DNA of 64,000 bases from Phycisphaerae bacterium. Its GTDB lineage: Bacteria > Planctomycetota > Phycisphaerae > Phycisphaerales > UBA1924. The number at the start of each line of letters is the position of its first letter. The stretch's first letter is position 1. Below, in pieces: positions 51,396 through 60,908 of the stretch. Both the position numbers and the translations under genes were made by a program. The notes beneath the pieces are model-generated. The model was given only the letters and a program-made list of their open reading frames with translations. It was not told the origin of the DNA and ran no database searches. The stretch is from positions 22,570 through 86,569 of the forward strand of contig JAUILU010000007.1 in assembly GCA_030432905.1 (NCBI GenBank), written 5' to 3'.

Positions 51396-53090
51396 TTACT
51401 GACTGAGCCGTTCGCGCACAAGGCGGTCGAAGAGTTGGACCGGCGCTTGTTCACCGGTCCAGAGCTCGAACTGAGCCGCGGCTTGCTTGACGAACATTTC
51501 AACACCGTCGATCGTGCGGAAGCCGTAGGACTTGGCGGCTTTGAGCATCGGTGTTTCGATGGGGTTGTAGACGGTGTCGAAGAAGACAGTTTCGGGCGGG
51601 AGCTTGCCGGCGAGTTCGTGAACGGGGATAGAGAGGCCTTCTGGGTCTGGGCCTCCGGTCATGCCGACTGGGGTGCAGTTGATATAGATGTCCGACGGCT
51701 GATCGGTTAGCTTGCTCCGTTCACCGAGTTGGCATTTTAACCGGAAACGGCAATTCATGTTTGTAAGTCTATCTGTTATTGCTTCAATGACGTGCTCGGC
51801 ATTCTCTCTCTTCCTAGAGAAGAGCATTAGCTTCATATGATGAGTTGCGAGGCCGCCAATGGCTGCTCTCGCAACACCACCTGTACCAAAGATGGCTGCA
51901 CTCTTGCCAGATAACAGAGGAATCTTTTCGAGTATGCACGCGCGAATTGCAGCCGAATCACTATTTAAACATGACGGCCCCACTACACCACCTTCCTGAG
52001 TTCCGATGCTGTAGTTCATATCGGGGTAGATTGTATTTGCAGCGCCAGACATTGCAGAAGAATCATCAATACGTCCCTGCCACTCCTCGCACAGCCTTAC
52101 GAGATTACGCTTATGCGGCAGCGTAACTGAGCCTCCGGCAGCATGTAGATGTTGCGAATCCCAAATTGCAAGGATGCTTGTCTTAAAGCTTGTGTAAGAA
52201 ACTTCTGCATCATCATCTGCGGCCACCGGCATAGGCAGATAAACCGCATCCACACCTCGCGCCTCAAACCCGGCGTTGTGAATCAGCGGGCTCATCGATT
52301 GCGAGACGGGCCAGCCGATGACGCCGTAGAGCTTGGTGTCTTTGCCGATCGAGCGGAATCTATACATGCCGAGCAGGTCGGCGATGGTCGGTTGCCCGGG
52401 CGCGGTGGCGGCCTCGTCGCGCAGGCTTGCGAACGTCAGGAACCCGCCGAACTTCGGTGCGAGCACCCTGCTCATGAGTCCGAACTCGCCCATGCCGAGG
52501 CCGATGGTTGGCTTCGGGGCGTCCTTCAGGATCTCGAAAATCTCGAGGTTGTCACGGATGCTTCGCGCACGGAAGGCGAACTTGACGACGCTCGCCGCAG
52601 GCTCAGACCATGCGTCGGCGAGGCGGCGCATGAGGTCCTTCGGCCTGCCGTCGAAGTCGTGCATCGAGAGGATGAGGCGTGTGCGGACCTCGCGTTCTTG
52701 TTTCGGGTGATCGACGCAGAGGTTGATCTTCTGGCGGATGTTGGCCGACTTGCGGTAGCTTGCGAGCTCGAAGTCGAGGTACGCGGGCGGGTGGTCGGTG
52801 TTGACGCACAGCTTCTCGAGCATGCTGACCCGATCGGCTTCGTCGCCGTCGTAGTCGCCGCCCTCTTCGGCGCTCCGGCAGGTGAGGATGACGGGCAGCG
52901 GGCAGTCGGCGATCAGGCTTCGGAGTTTCTCGAGCCTGAACGCGTCTTCCTCGTCGCCCTCGGAGCCGGGGAAATAGCTGTCGATCCGGAGTTCGACGAG
53001 ATCCGAGCCGAGCAGCTTCGCCTGGTTCGCGTCTGCGAGGGCGAGCTCGATGTCATCGACCTGGATGGGTACGCATACGAGAGTGTTCAC
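51396..53090 (-). CDS. aroDE: Bifunctional 3-dehydroquinate dehydratase/shikimate dehydrogenase
   Basis: 564 residues. Residues 1-240 are a type I dehydroquinase: DLVELRIDSY, ILSMHDFDGRP and VVKFAFRAR with the Schiff-base Lys. Residues 255-560 are shikimate dehydrogenase: GWPVSQSMSPLIHNAGFEARG, GGSVTLPHKRNL, GAANTIYPD, NSDSAAI, IFGTGGVARAAIGGL, NCTPVGM and FDTVYNPIETPM. Together they carry out steps 3 and 4 of the shikimate pathway. A stretch of the dehydrogenase half (about 51715-52250) is visibly richer in A/T than the rest. It follows the DUF418 gene by 9 nt. Confidence 0.94.
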   Translation of the reverse strand: MNTLVCVPIQVDDIELALADANQAKLLGSDLVELRIDSYFPGSEGDEEDAFRLEKLRSLIADCPLPVILTCRSAEEGGDYDGDEADRVSMLEKLCVNTDHPPAYLDFELASYRKSANIRQKINLCVDHPKQEREVRTRLILSMHDFDGRPKDLMRRLADAWSEPAASVVKFAFRARSIRDNLEIFEILKDAPKPTIGLGMGEFGLMSRVLAPKFGGFLTFASLRDEAATAPGQPTIADLLGMYRFRSIGKDTKLYGVIGWPVSQSMSPLIHNAGFEARGVDAVYLPMPVAADDDAEVSYTSFKTSILAIWDSQHLHAAGGSVTLPHKRNLVRLCEEWQGRIDDSSAMSGAANTIYPDMNYSIGTQEGGVVGPSCLNSDSAAIRACILEKIPLLSGKSAAIFGTGGVARAAIGGLATHHMKLMLFSRKRENAEHVIEAITDRLTNMNCRFRLKCQLGERSKLTDQPSDIYINCTPVGMTGGPDPEGLSIPVHELAGKLPPETVFFDTVYNPIETPMLKAAKSYGFRTIDGVEMFVKQAAAQFELWTGEQAPVQLFDRLVRERLSQ

Positions 53091-53099
53091 GCAGCCAGT

Positions 53100-54452
53100 C
53101 TAGTCGCTCTGAACCGGCCCGCGCCGCAGCTTGGGCAGGTGGAGGTACGTGATGCTCCGCAGGAACCATTCGAGCGGGCCGATCTTGAACGCCTTGAGCC
53201 AGAGCGCGCTGAAGACAAGCTGAGCAGCGAAGATCGAGAGGACGATGACAACTCGCGTCGGGCGGTCAACGGTGTTGAATAGACCGAAACCCCAGAACGC
53301 GAAGAGGATGCTGGCGAGCATGGTCTGGCTGAGGTAGTTGGTCAGCGCGAGCCGGCCAGCGTTTGCCAGTGCGTTCGTTACGGGCCTGAGCTTGCCCGAG
53401 TCAACGAGCCAAGCGAAACCGAAGAGGTACATCAGGCTGATCATGGGGCCGAAGATGTAGTTAGCGGGTGTCATCAGTGCGACAAGGTACGGCGATCCGT
53501 TCGGGTGGATCGCACCAACGAGGGCGATATACGCGCTGACAGGCACGCCGACGAGACCAAAGCCGATCGCGAGCTTTCTGCGGAGGCTCTCTTTCCCCGG
53601 GCCGAGCAAGTCGGCCTTCCAGATGGCGGCTCCGAGCAGGAACATCGCCACGATGTGCAGGCCGCCGCCCGAGAGAACCATCCCAAACACGAGGAAGCTC
53701 GCCCAGTTGAACAGCCTGAACAGCGCGGCTTGCAGGAATGGCCCTTCCGTTGTGACCTCGATTTCTGCGTCGATCCAGCCCGGTGAACTCGGATCTTGGA
53801 TGCTCTGGTCCTGGAACCCGGCTAAGAGGCGTTCGATTGGAGTGGCGGCCGGATCGGTTTCGGAAGTTTCTGTTGCAGACTGTGATTCGGTGATTGCTTG
53901 CGATTGCCGATCGGCTTCGAGTTGTTGCTCCATGCTGACACTGAGTGCGCCCATGCCGGCGCCAGAGAGCACAGAGACCGCGATGCACAGCGATGCGATG
54001 AGCACGAGCCATCGGGCGCGGAGGTGAATCACGAGGAGAGCTGCGAGCCCGACGAAGCCGTAGATGAAGAGGATGTCGCCGTACCAGAGCAATGCGACGT
54101 GGAGGAACCCGACCACGATGAGAGCGAGCTGTCTTCTGACAATTCGCCAGTAGTACGGCGCCGTGCTGGAGTTCGTCGAGTCGCGTTTCGTTCTGCCGAG
54201 CTGCATGGCGAGACCGATGCCAAAGAGCATGGAGAAGAGCGGGTACGTTTTGCCCTCGAAAAGCGTCTTGGTTGTGTAGTAGATGGTCTGGGAGAAGACG
54301 CTCTCGCCGGGCATTGGTGCGTTCTTGACAAGCTCGCCGAGCGGTGCCGCCATGAGTGCGATGTTGACGAGGAAAATGCCGAGCAGCGCGAACCCGCGGG
54401 CGACGTCGAGTGAATGGACGCGATTGGATTCCTGCACCGGCTTGGCAATCAT
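53100..54452 (-). CDS. DUF418-family membrane protein
   Basis: 450 residues. Around ten membrane segments, starting with RVHSLDVARGFALLGIFLVNI, the hallmark of DUF418/YeiB proteins, and including RRQLALIVVGFLHVALLWYGDILFIYG and GRLALTNYLSQTMLASILFAFWG. A Gln/Ser/Thr-rich loop lies at about 188-235. Function unknown in most bacteria. It is sandwiched between prfA and aroDE. ATG 54452 is preferred over 54458. Confidence 0.9.
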   Translation of the reverse strand: MIAKPVQESNRVHSLDVARGFALLGIFLVNIALMAAPLGELVKNAPMPGESVFSQTIYYTTKTLFEGKTYPLFSMLFGIGLAMQLGRTKRDSTNSSTAPYYWRIVRRQLALIVVGFLHVALLWYGDILFIYGFVGLAALLVIHLRARWLVLIASLCIAVSVLSGAGMGALSVSMEQQLEADRQSQAITESQSATETSETDPAATPIERLLAGFQDQSIQDPSSPGWIDAEIEVTTEGPFLQAALFRLFNWASFLVFGMVLSGGGLHIVAMFLLGAAIWKADLLGPGKESLRRKLAIGFGLVGVPVSAYIALVGAIHPNGSPYLVALMTPANYIFGPMISLMYLFGFAWLVDSGKLRPVTNALANAGRLALTNYLSQTMLASILFAFWGFGLFNTVDRPTRVVIVLSIFAAQLVFSALWLKAFKIGPLEWFLRSITYLHLPKLRRGPVQSD

Positions 54453-54479
54453 CGACACGCCCCCCAGCGGCTTCCGATC

Positions 54480-55592
54480 TTACAGCTCGGCCAGCCTGCG
54501 CGCGGTTTCCTGTTCCACCAGCGCATCGAACATGGGCTGGAGATCTGCTTCTTGTACGATCTTGGTGGTCTGGAATTTCATGTCGAGCCGCTGATCGGCG
54601 ACGATGTTGTCCTGGTAGCGGTAGACGCGGATCTTCTCGCTTCGGCCGCCGGTGCCGATCTGGCCCTTGCGCTCCGCGGCTCGCTCGGCGTTGACGCGGT
54701 CCCGCTCGATCTCAAAGAGCCGAGCTCGGAGCAGACGCTTGGCCTTCTCGCGGTTCTGGGCCTGACTCTTTGATTCCTGCATGCGGACCTCGACGCCGGT
54801 CGGCTTGTGGATCATGTGGACGGCTGTGGCGACCTTGTTGACGTTTTGACCGCCCGGCCCCTGTGCAGTAGTGACGTGCTCTTCGACGTCGTTGGCCCAG
54901 TCGATGTCCACATCGACGTCTTCTGGTTCGGGGAGGGCCGCGACGGTGGCGGTTGAGGTGTGGATCCGGCCCTGGGTTTCTGTCGCGGGCACTCGTTTGA
55001 CGGAGTGGACGCCGGCCTCGAAGCCGAGTTCGACAAAGACGCCCTCGCCTTTGACGGAGATGACCGCGTGGCGGACGCCGCCCACGCCAGAGTCAGCGGT
55101 CAGGTCCATCTCGTCGAACGACCAGCCCTTCTTGGCGGCGTACTTGCTGTACATGTCGAGGAGGTCTCTGCACCAGAGCCCGGCCTCGTCGCCGCCCGTG
55201 CCGGCACGGAGTTCGAGGATGACCGAGCTGTGCTTGCGGTCGTCGGCGGTGACGAGCGAGGCCTTGACGTTCTCAGCGAGCTCGCGGGCCTGGCTGAGAA
55301 TCCCGGGCAGTTCTTCCTTCGCGAGTTCTGCAAGCTCGGCGTCGTCGCCTTCGATCGCGGCCTCGAGTTCCTCGGCTTCTTCGCGCAGCCTGATGTACTC
55401 GCGCCAGGCCCCGACAACTGTGCCGAGGGCGGAGCGTTTGATCGAGAGATCCCGGACCGCGTTGTGGTCTGCCATGACCGCGGGGTCGCCGAGCTGTTTC
55501 TCGAGGTCGTCGTACTGGGTGTCCATTTCGCCGAGCTTGTCAACGACGGCGTCGGGGAGGAGCGACTGAAATTCTGCTGCGGCTTGGCCCAT
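54480..55592 (-). CDS. prfA: Peptide chain release factor RF1
   Basis: 370 residues. The stop-recognition region has RVPATETQGRIHTSTATVAALPEPED, the PxT tripeptide (PAT) of RF1, and the peptidyl-hydrolysis loop has GPGGQNVNKVATAVHM with GGQ. RF2's SPF motif is absent. It releases peptides at UAA and UAG. prmC (hemK), usually downstream, is not here; DUF418 and aroDE follow. Confidence 0.96.
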   Translation of the reverse strand: MGQAAAEFQSLLPDAVVDKLGEMDTQYDDLEKQLGDPAVMADHNAVRDLSIKRSALGTVVGAWREYIRLREEAEELEAAIEGDDAELAELAKEELPGILSQARELAENVKASLVTADDRKHSSVILELRAGTGGDEAGLWCRDLLDMYSKYAAKKGWSFDEMDLTADSGVGGVRHAVISVKGEGVFVELGFEAGVHSVKRVPATETQGRIHTSTATVAALPEPEDVDVDIDWANDVEEHVTTAQGPGGQNVNKVATAVHMIHKPTGVEVRMQESKSQAQNREKAKRLLRARLFEIERDRVNAERAAERKGQIGTGGRSEKIRVYRYQDNIVADQRLDMKFQTTKIVQEADLQPMFDALVEQETARRLAEL

Positions 55593-55681
55593 ACACCCAC
55601 AATACGCCGATCACGGGGTGTCTGCGTATGATCCCGGCAAGTGCACGCGGGAAATGGGCTTGTCTGCCTCGGGGGTAACCT

Positions 55682-56632
55682 TTGACTGACGCGATACGAA
55701 TCGGGGATCTACACAAGAGCTTCGGCGAGAAGCAGGCGGTGCGAGGGATGGACCTGGTCGTCCCACGCGGGTCGCTGCACGGGTTCATCGGGCCGAACGG
55801 CGCCGGCAAGACCACGACCATCCGAATGATCATGTCGATCATCTTTCCGGATCGCGGCGAGCTGTCGGTGCTGGGCAAGCCCTCGGCGATCGACAGCAAA
55901 GACAAGATCGGCTACCTCCCCGAGGAACGCGGCGTGTACAAGAAGATGAAGGTGCTCGCCTTCATCAAGTACATCGCCAAGCTCAAAGGCGTGAGCGACT
56001 CGGCGGTCCACAAGCGGGCGATGGGCTGGCTTGAGCGGGTCGGGCTGTCGGACGTCGCGCAGAAGAAGTGCGAAGAGCTCTCAAAGGGCATGCAGCAGAA
56101 GGTACAGTTCGTGGCCTCGGTGATCCATGAGCCAGAGCTGTTGATTCTCGACGAGCCGTTCAGCGGACTGGACCCGGTCAACATGCGGCTACTGCGTGAT
56201 CTGATCCGCGAGATCAGCGATTCCGGCACGACGATTATCTTCTCGACCCACGTGATGACACAGGCCGAGCAGCTGTGCGACAACATCGTCATGATTCACA
56301 ACGGCCAGAAGGTGCTCGACGACCCGCTCGATCAGATCCGGAGCAGGTTCGATCCGCGGGCGTTGCTGTTTGAGCCGAGGGACAGCACGGTCGATGCTCA
56401 GCGTTTTCTCGCCGTACAGGGCATCGAATCTGCCGACCGCACCGACGCGGGCTGGGAGATCAGGCTGACCGACGGCCTCGAGCCTTCGGAAGCGATCTCG
56501 AAGCTGTCGAGCCAGATCGACGCGGTGCGTGTTGAGGTGAAGCGCCCCTCGCTCGAAGACATCTTCGTGCAGATCGTTGAGGACGACTTCGATGCGGGCG
56601 AGCTCGCCGAGACGATGGGAGCCGCGTCATGA
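55682..56632 (+). CDS. ABC transporter ATP-binding protein (NatA-like)
   Basis: 316 residues from a TTG at 55682-55684. It has Walker A GPNGAGKTTTIRM, signature LSKGMQQKVQF and Walker B LLILDEPFSGLDPVN with the H-loop FSTHVM. A C-terminal 90-residue accessory region follows. Its stop overlaps the permease start (ATGA). With the ABC-2 permease it forms an exporter; sodium export (NatAB) is one possibility, but the substrate is not evident. Confidence 0.92.
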   Translation: MTDAIRIGDLHKSFGEKQAVRGMDLVVPRGSLHGFIGPNGAGKTTTIRMIMSIIFPDRGELSVLGKPSAIDSKDKIGYLPEERGVYKKMKVLAFIKYIAKLKGVSDSAVHKRAMGWLERVGLSDVAQKKCEELSKGMQQKVQFVASVIHEPELLILDEPFSGLDPVNMRLLRDLIREISDSGTTIIFSTHVMTQAEQLCDNIVMIHNGQKVLDDPLDQIRSRFDPRALLFEPRDSTVDAQRFLAVQGIESADRTDAGWEIRLTDGLEPSEAISKLSSQIDAVRVEVKRPSLEDIFVQIVEDDFDAGELAETMGAAS

Positions 56633-58008
56633 TCAGGATGTTGCAGATCGCGTGGCGGGAGTTTGCATCGACGGCGCTGACCAAGGGCTTCATCATCGGT
56701 GGGTTTGTTGTGCCTGCGGTGATCCTTGTGGTCATGATCACGCTGCTCCCGATCCTGCTCAAAGACGAAGGCCCCGCGATCAGCGGCGAGGTTTCGCTGA
56801 TCGACAAGTCAGGCGTGCTCGCCGACGATATCACCCGCCGGCTGAGCAAGGAAACGCTCGAAGCAGAGTCGGGCTCGGTCGCGATGCCAGAGATCGACCC
56901 CGAGAACCCGCCAGAAGCCGACGAGATGGCGGCAGTGCTCTCAGGAGCGCTCCCGAGCGCCGTGCCCGATTTGACCGTCAACTCGCTCGATGTCGAGACT
57001 GACGTAGAAGAGGCCAAGAAGCTGCTGCTCGAAGGCACCGCCGACGACGGCGGGCTGCTGGCACTCGCGGTCATCGACGAGAACGCGGTCTCAACAACCG
57101 AGGTGGACAGCAACGACGTGCCGAAGTTCGGCGCGTTCAAGCTGTTTGTGAAGCCGAGACTCAAGGACAAGGTCCACTCGACCATCCGGCGGTCAATCTC
57201 GGACTCGATCCGCGAGGCGAGACTGGAGCAGGCTGGCCTCAGCCCGGACATGATCAACTCGCTGACCAAGGTCAACGCCGAGCGGTCGAAGGAAGTGACC
57301 GAAGAGGGCGAACGCAATGCGGTCGAGGGGCTGAACATGCTCCTGCCCGGCGGGTTCATGATCCTGATGATGATGGCGGTGATGATCGGTGGTCAGTACC
57401 TCCTGACGACGACCGTCGAGGAGAAGTCCAGCCGGGTTGTTGAGGTTCTGCTCTCGGCAGTCTCGCCGATGCAGCTTATGACCGGCAAGATCCTCGGTCA
57501 GCTCATGGTCGGGCTGCTGATCATGATCGTGTACGGCGGTGTTGGTATGACAGGCCTTGTGTTCGCCGCGATGGCTGACCTTATCGATCCCATGATCATC
57601 ATCTGGACGCTCGCGTTCTTCTTCCTGGCGTATGTGCAGATCGCTTCGATGATGGCAGCGATCGGCTCGGCTGTGAACGAGATGCGCGAGGCGCAGAGCC
57701 TGATGACGCCGGTGATGGCTGTCATCATGATCCCCTACCTGCTATGGATGCCTGTCGCGATGAACCCGAGCGGTACGTTCGCGGTGGTGTGCAGCTTCCT
57801 GCCCCCTGTGAACTCGTTCATGATGATCGTGCGGATCGCTTCGACCGAGCCGCCGGAGATCTGGGAGATCTTGGTCTCGCTCGCGATCTCGGTGGTTTCG
57901 TCGTATGTCATCCTGCGCGGCGCAGCGAAGGTGTTCAGAGTCGGGCTGCTGATGTACGGCAAGCCGCCGAATCTCAAGACGCTCATCAAATGGATTCGGA
58001 TGGCGTGA
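56629..58008 (+). CDS. ABC-2 type transporter permease (NatB-like)
   Basis: 459 residues. An N-terminal membrane helix at 20-40 is followed by a large periplasmic domain (about 45-235), then five or six helices with GGQYLLTTTVEEKSSRVVEVLLSAVSPMQLMTGKILGQLMVG, a hallmark of the NatB group. It forms the membrane part of the exporter with the upstream ATPase. The next gene starts inside its last 19 nt. Confidence 0.92.
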   Translation: MIRMLQIAWREFASTALTKGFIIGGFVVPAVILVVMITLLPILLKDEGPAISGEVSLIDKSGVLADDITRRLSKETLEAESGSVAMPEIDPENPPEADEMAAVLSGALPSAVPDLTVNSLDVETDVEEAKKLLLEGTADDGGLLALAVIDENAVSTTEVDSNDVPKFGAFKLFVKPRLKDKVHSTIRRSISDSIREARLEQAGLSPDMINSLTKVNAERSKEVTEEGERNAVEGLNMLLPGGFMILMMMAVMIGGQYLLTTTVEEKSSRVVEVLLSAVSPMQLMTGKILGQLMVGLLIMIVYGGVGMTGLVFAAMADLIDPMIIIWTLAFFFLAYVQIASMMAAIGSAVNEMREAQSLMTPVMAVIMIPYLLWMPVAMNPSGTFAVVCSFLPPVNSFMMIVRIASTEPPEIWEILVSLAISVVSSYVILRGAAKVFRVGLLMYGKPPNLKTLIKWIRMA

Positions 58009-58466
58009 GTTACGAACCGAACGACGAACAGCCGTACGAGACGCCGTACTCGTCATCACAGCCGCAAACGGGTGCGAGTTATCCGTGTGCGTTCTGTGGC
58101 TACAACCTAGCCGGAACAACACTCGGTCAGGCATGCCCGGAATGCGGCAATGTGATGTCGAGCCATCCGATTCAAGGTTCACTCGGTAGCGGTCACGCAA
58201 TTGCATCGCTCGTGTTGGGAATCATCTCGATCCCGAGTTGTCTGCTGTATGGTGTCCCGTCATTGATTTGCGGGCCGCTTGCTATTTTCTTTGGAATGCA
58301 AGCCGCTCGGCTTATCCGTGAGGGCAGGGCCAACCCGAGTTCTCAGGGCATGGCGACGGCAGGAAAGATCTGCGGCATCGTCGGCACTTGCCTTGGCGGG
58401 CTCTATTTCTTGTTCTGGATTGCGGTTGTCGTGCTTGCAATCGGTGGAGCCGCCCTTGGTCCCTGA
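57990..58466 (+). CDS. Zinc-ribbon DUF4190-type membrane protein
   Basis: 158 residues from ATG 57990; GTG 58005 is an alternative that would give a 4-nt overlap with the permease. After a Ser/Gln/Tyr-rich start comes a zinc ribbon CAFCGYNLAGTTLGQACPECG, then two membrane segments in the DUF4190 pattern ASLVLGIISIPSCLLYGVPSLICGPLAIFFGMQA and GTCLGGLYFLFWIAVVVLAIGG. Function unknown. It may share a transcript with the ABC genes and with the methyltransferase. Confidence 0.82.
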   Translation: MDSDGVSYEPNDEQPYETPYSSSQPQTGASYPCAFCGYNLAGTTLGQACPECGNVMSSHPIQGSLGSGHAIASLVLGIISIPSCLLYGVPSLICGPLAIFFGMQAARLIREGRANPSSQGMATAGKICGIVGTCLGGLYFLFWIAVVVLAIGGAALGP

Positions 58467-59232
58467 TCGGCACACGCTCTACGAAGCCTGTGTGCAGTCG
58501 CCGCCCGAGATGACACTCATGCTCCGTGCGATCCACGGCGAGGATCCAAAGCTGCTTGGCGAGGACTTCGCGGGGACGGCCGCACTGAGTCGGCACTGGA
58601 TCGCAAACGTCGAGGGCGGTGAAGCGGTTGCTGTGGATATCGATGCCGAGACACTAGAGGTAGCGGGCGCACACCAGAGTTTGCGGACCGTGGTCGGCGA
58701 TGTGCACAAAGTCGCTGACAAAGTTGATTGCCTGTTCGTTGGGAACTTCTCGATCGGGTACCTGCACAGCAGGGACGAACTCATCGGGTACCTCAGCCAC
58801 GCGAGACAGCGGCTCAACAAAAACGGCGTCTTTGTCTGCGACACCTACGGCGGCGAGACCGCGTTCATCCGGGGGAACTCGGCCCGTGACGTGAAGCTTG
58901 GCAACGGGCTGGTGTGCAAGTACCTCTGGGAGCAGCGAGAGGCCGACCCTATAACCGGCATGGTCACGAACGCGATCCACTTCCGCGTGTTCGACGGCGA
59001 CGAAGCGATCGCGGACATGCCCGACGCATTCATCTATAGATGGAGGCTGTGGTCCTTGCCCGAGCTCCGCGACGCGATGCTGCAGGTCGGGTTTGTTGCG
59101 ACCGATATCTATTCGAGCCTGCCCGATGCGGTTGACGACGAGGGTAACGCGTACGCGGAGCCTATTACGGATCCGGATTGGCTCGGGGACAGCTTCATCG
59201 TGTGCGTCGCCGGCAGGACTGCGAAGCCTTAA
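58456..59232 (+). CDS. Class I SAM-dependent methyltransferase
   Basis: 258 residues from TTG 58456 (GTGGAG box 6 nt upstream) or 262 from GTG 58444. Motif I is GEDFAGTAALSRHWI, followed by AVDIDAETLEVA and VVGDVHKVADKVDCLFVGNFSIGYL. The substrate cannot be told. It overlaps the end of the DUF4190 gene. The start is uncertain. Confidence 0.8.
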   Translation: MVPDRHTLYEACVQSPPEMTLMLRAIHGEDPKLLGEDFAGTAALSRHWIANVEGGEAVAVDIDAETLEVAGAHQSLRTVVGDVHKVADKVDCLFVGNFSIGYLHSRDELIGYLSHARQRLNKNGVFVCDTYGGETAFIRGNSARDVKLGNGLVCKYLWEQREADPITGMVTNAIHFRVFDGDEAIADMPDAFIYRWRLWSLPELRDAMLQVGFVATDIYSSLPDAVDDEGNAYAEPITDPDWLGDSFIVCVAGRTAKP

Positions 59233-59364
59233 CGGCTGTGCGGGTTGCGCCAGATGTGACGCGGCGCCTCCGGTTCTTCTTGTAGACATTGCTGGCACAG
59301 AGGTGTGGTACTTCTCACTATTCAAGTGTTCGTAAGTAATTCACCTTGAACGGGAGTGTACGCA

Positions 59365-60162
59365 ATGACACCAAGTATTCTAATCGCAGCCGCGCTCGTC
59401 GGGATGGGTCCTGGCGAACCCGGTGACGGAGCCGCACCGGCATCACTGACTCTGACAGGCGTGATCCGTGACTTTAAGGTCACGCACCCTGACTTTGAAA
59501 CGTACCCGGGCAGCGGTACCAAGAACATGGTTATGGAAGACCTCGGCGCCGATGGCAAGCCGGTCCTCAATGTTGACCGCTGCGCTTCGCTCGGCTGGGG
59601 CAGCAACTCGCAGGTGACCAGCGAGGAATCATTCAACCAGTGGTTCCGCGACGTCCCCGGCGAGAACACCTCGATTCCTTTTGCGATCGAGCTCTCACTT
59701 GAAGACCGCAACGGGCAGGACGTGTACGTCTTTGCAAAGGAGCGTCCCGACTACTTCTTCCCGATCGACGAAGCCGGTTACGGCCTCTCGATGAGCGGCC
59801 TCCGCTGGGCATCGCCCGGTGTTCACAACTTCCACTTCACGTACGAGCTCGAGACTCGGTTTACCTACACCGACCCGGCCGATCGTGACAACGACTTCGT
59901 CTTCCGTTTCACCGGTGACGACGACGTGTGGGTGTACATCAACGGCAAGCTCTGCGTTGACCTCGGTGGTGTGCACAGCCAGCAGTCCGACTCGGTGAAT
60001 CTCGACGAAGAGGCCGAGCGCCTCGGCATCGAGCCCGGGCAGGACTACCAGCTCAAGCTCTTCTTCGCCGAGCGTCACACGAGCGAGAGCAACTTCCGGA
60101 TTGAGACGAACTTCGTCCTCAAGCCCGCGAAGCTCCCGGTTGTTTCGTCGCTCGCCGACTGA
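59365..60162 (+). CDS. Secreted fibro-slime domain protein
   Basis: 265 residues from ATG 59365-59367, with GGGAG 9 nt upstream. A short signal sequence (MTPSILIAAALVGMG) precedes the fibro-slime domain (PA14-related, TIGR02148-like): GVIRDFKVTHPDFE, FELETRFTYTD-type strand and DNDFVFRFTGDDDVWVYINGKLCVDLGGVHSQQSDSVNL. These domains occur in secreted adhesins of Fibrobacter, Dictyostelium and planctomycetes and may bind glycans or calcium. No cell-wall anchor is visible, so it is probably released. Confidence 0.88.
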   Translation: MTPSILIAAALVGMGPGEPGDGAAPASLTLTGVIRDFKVTHPDFETYPGSGTKNMVMEDLGADGKPVLNVDRCASLGWGSNSQVTSEESFNQWFRDVPGENTSIPFAIELSLEDRNGQDVYVFAKERPDYFFPIDEAGYGLSMSGLRWASPGVHNFHFTYELETRFTYTDPADRDNDFVFRFTGDDDVWVYINGKLCVDLGGVHSQQSDSVNLDEEAERLGIEPGQDYQLKLFFAERHTSESNFRIETNFVLKPAKLPVVSSLAD

Positions 60163-60192
60163 TCCTCGGATTCGATAACCAGTCCTAATGGC

Positions 60193-60222
60193 CGCGGGCC
60201 CCTGATCTCTCAGGGGCCCGCG
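60193..60222. terminator. Convergent hairpin terminator between fibro-slime gene and rnpB
   Basis: Perfect 13-bp stem CGCGGGCCCCTGA/TCAGGGGCCCGCG with a 4-nt loop. It ends both the plus-strand gene (30 nt after its stop) and the minus-strand rnpB. Neither side has a strong T-run, but the stem is very stable. Confidence 0.75.
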
Positions 60223-60233
60223 TTCGCGTATCG

Positions 60234-60676
<443 letters not shown>

Positions 60677-60879
60677 GCCCGGAGTTTAGCACGCCACGGT
60701 GGGCGGTATTCACTAGGTGTATACCCGCTCGGTGAAATCAATTGACACCCTGAGAGCGCCATACGGGCCGATCGCAATCCCATTCCCGAATCTCGCAATA
60801 AGTTTCGGACAACCGGAGCGAAACCGGTGCACCGCGACTCTAGAGTTATACGCGGCTCGGGCCGCCGAATACCCGAGAC

Positions 60880-60908
60880 AATACACTGAGCTGCCATGAA
60901 TACACTGA
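60880..60908 (+). repeat. 10-bp direct repeat spanning the fabH start
   Basis: AATACACTGA occurs at 60880-60889 and again at 60899-60908, the second covering the first codons of fabH. Spacing is 19 bp start to start, about two helical turns, which would suit a repressor site but could be chance. Confidence 0.3.

Noticed and set aside
55682..58008. Calling the ABC pair NatAB sodium exporter
   Set aside because: Sequence similarity to NatA and NatB is general; the substrate cannot be inferred, so a generic exporter call is safer.
60742..60770. TTGACA at 60742 as a fabH promoter
   Set aside because: A perfect -35 box but no acceptable -10 at 15-19 bp spacing.
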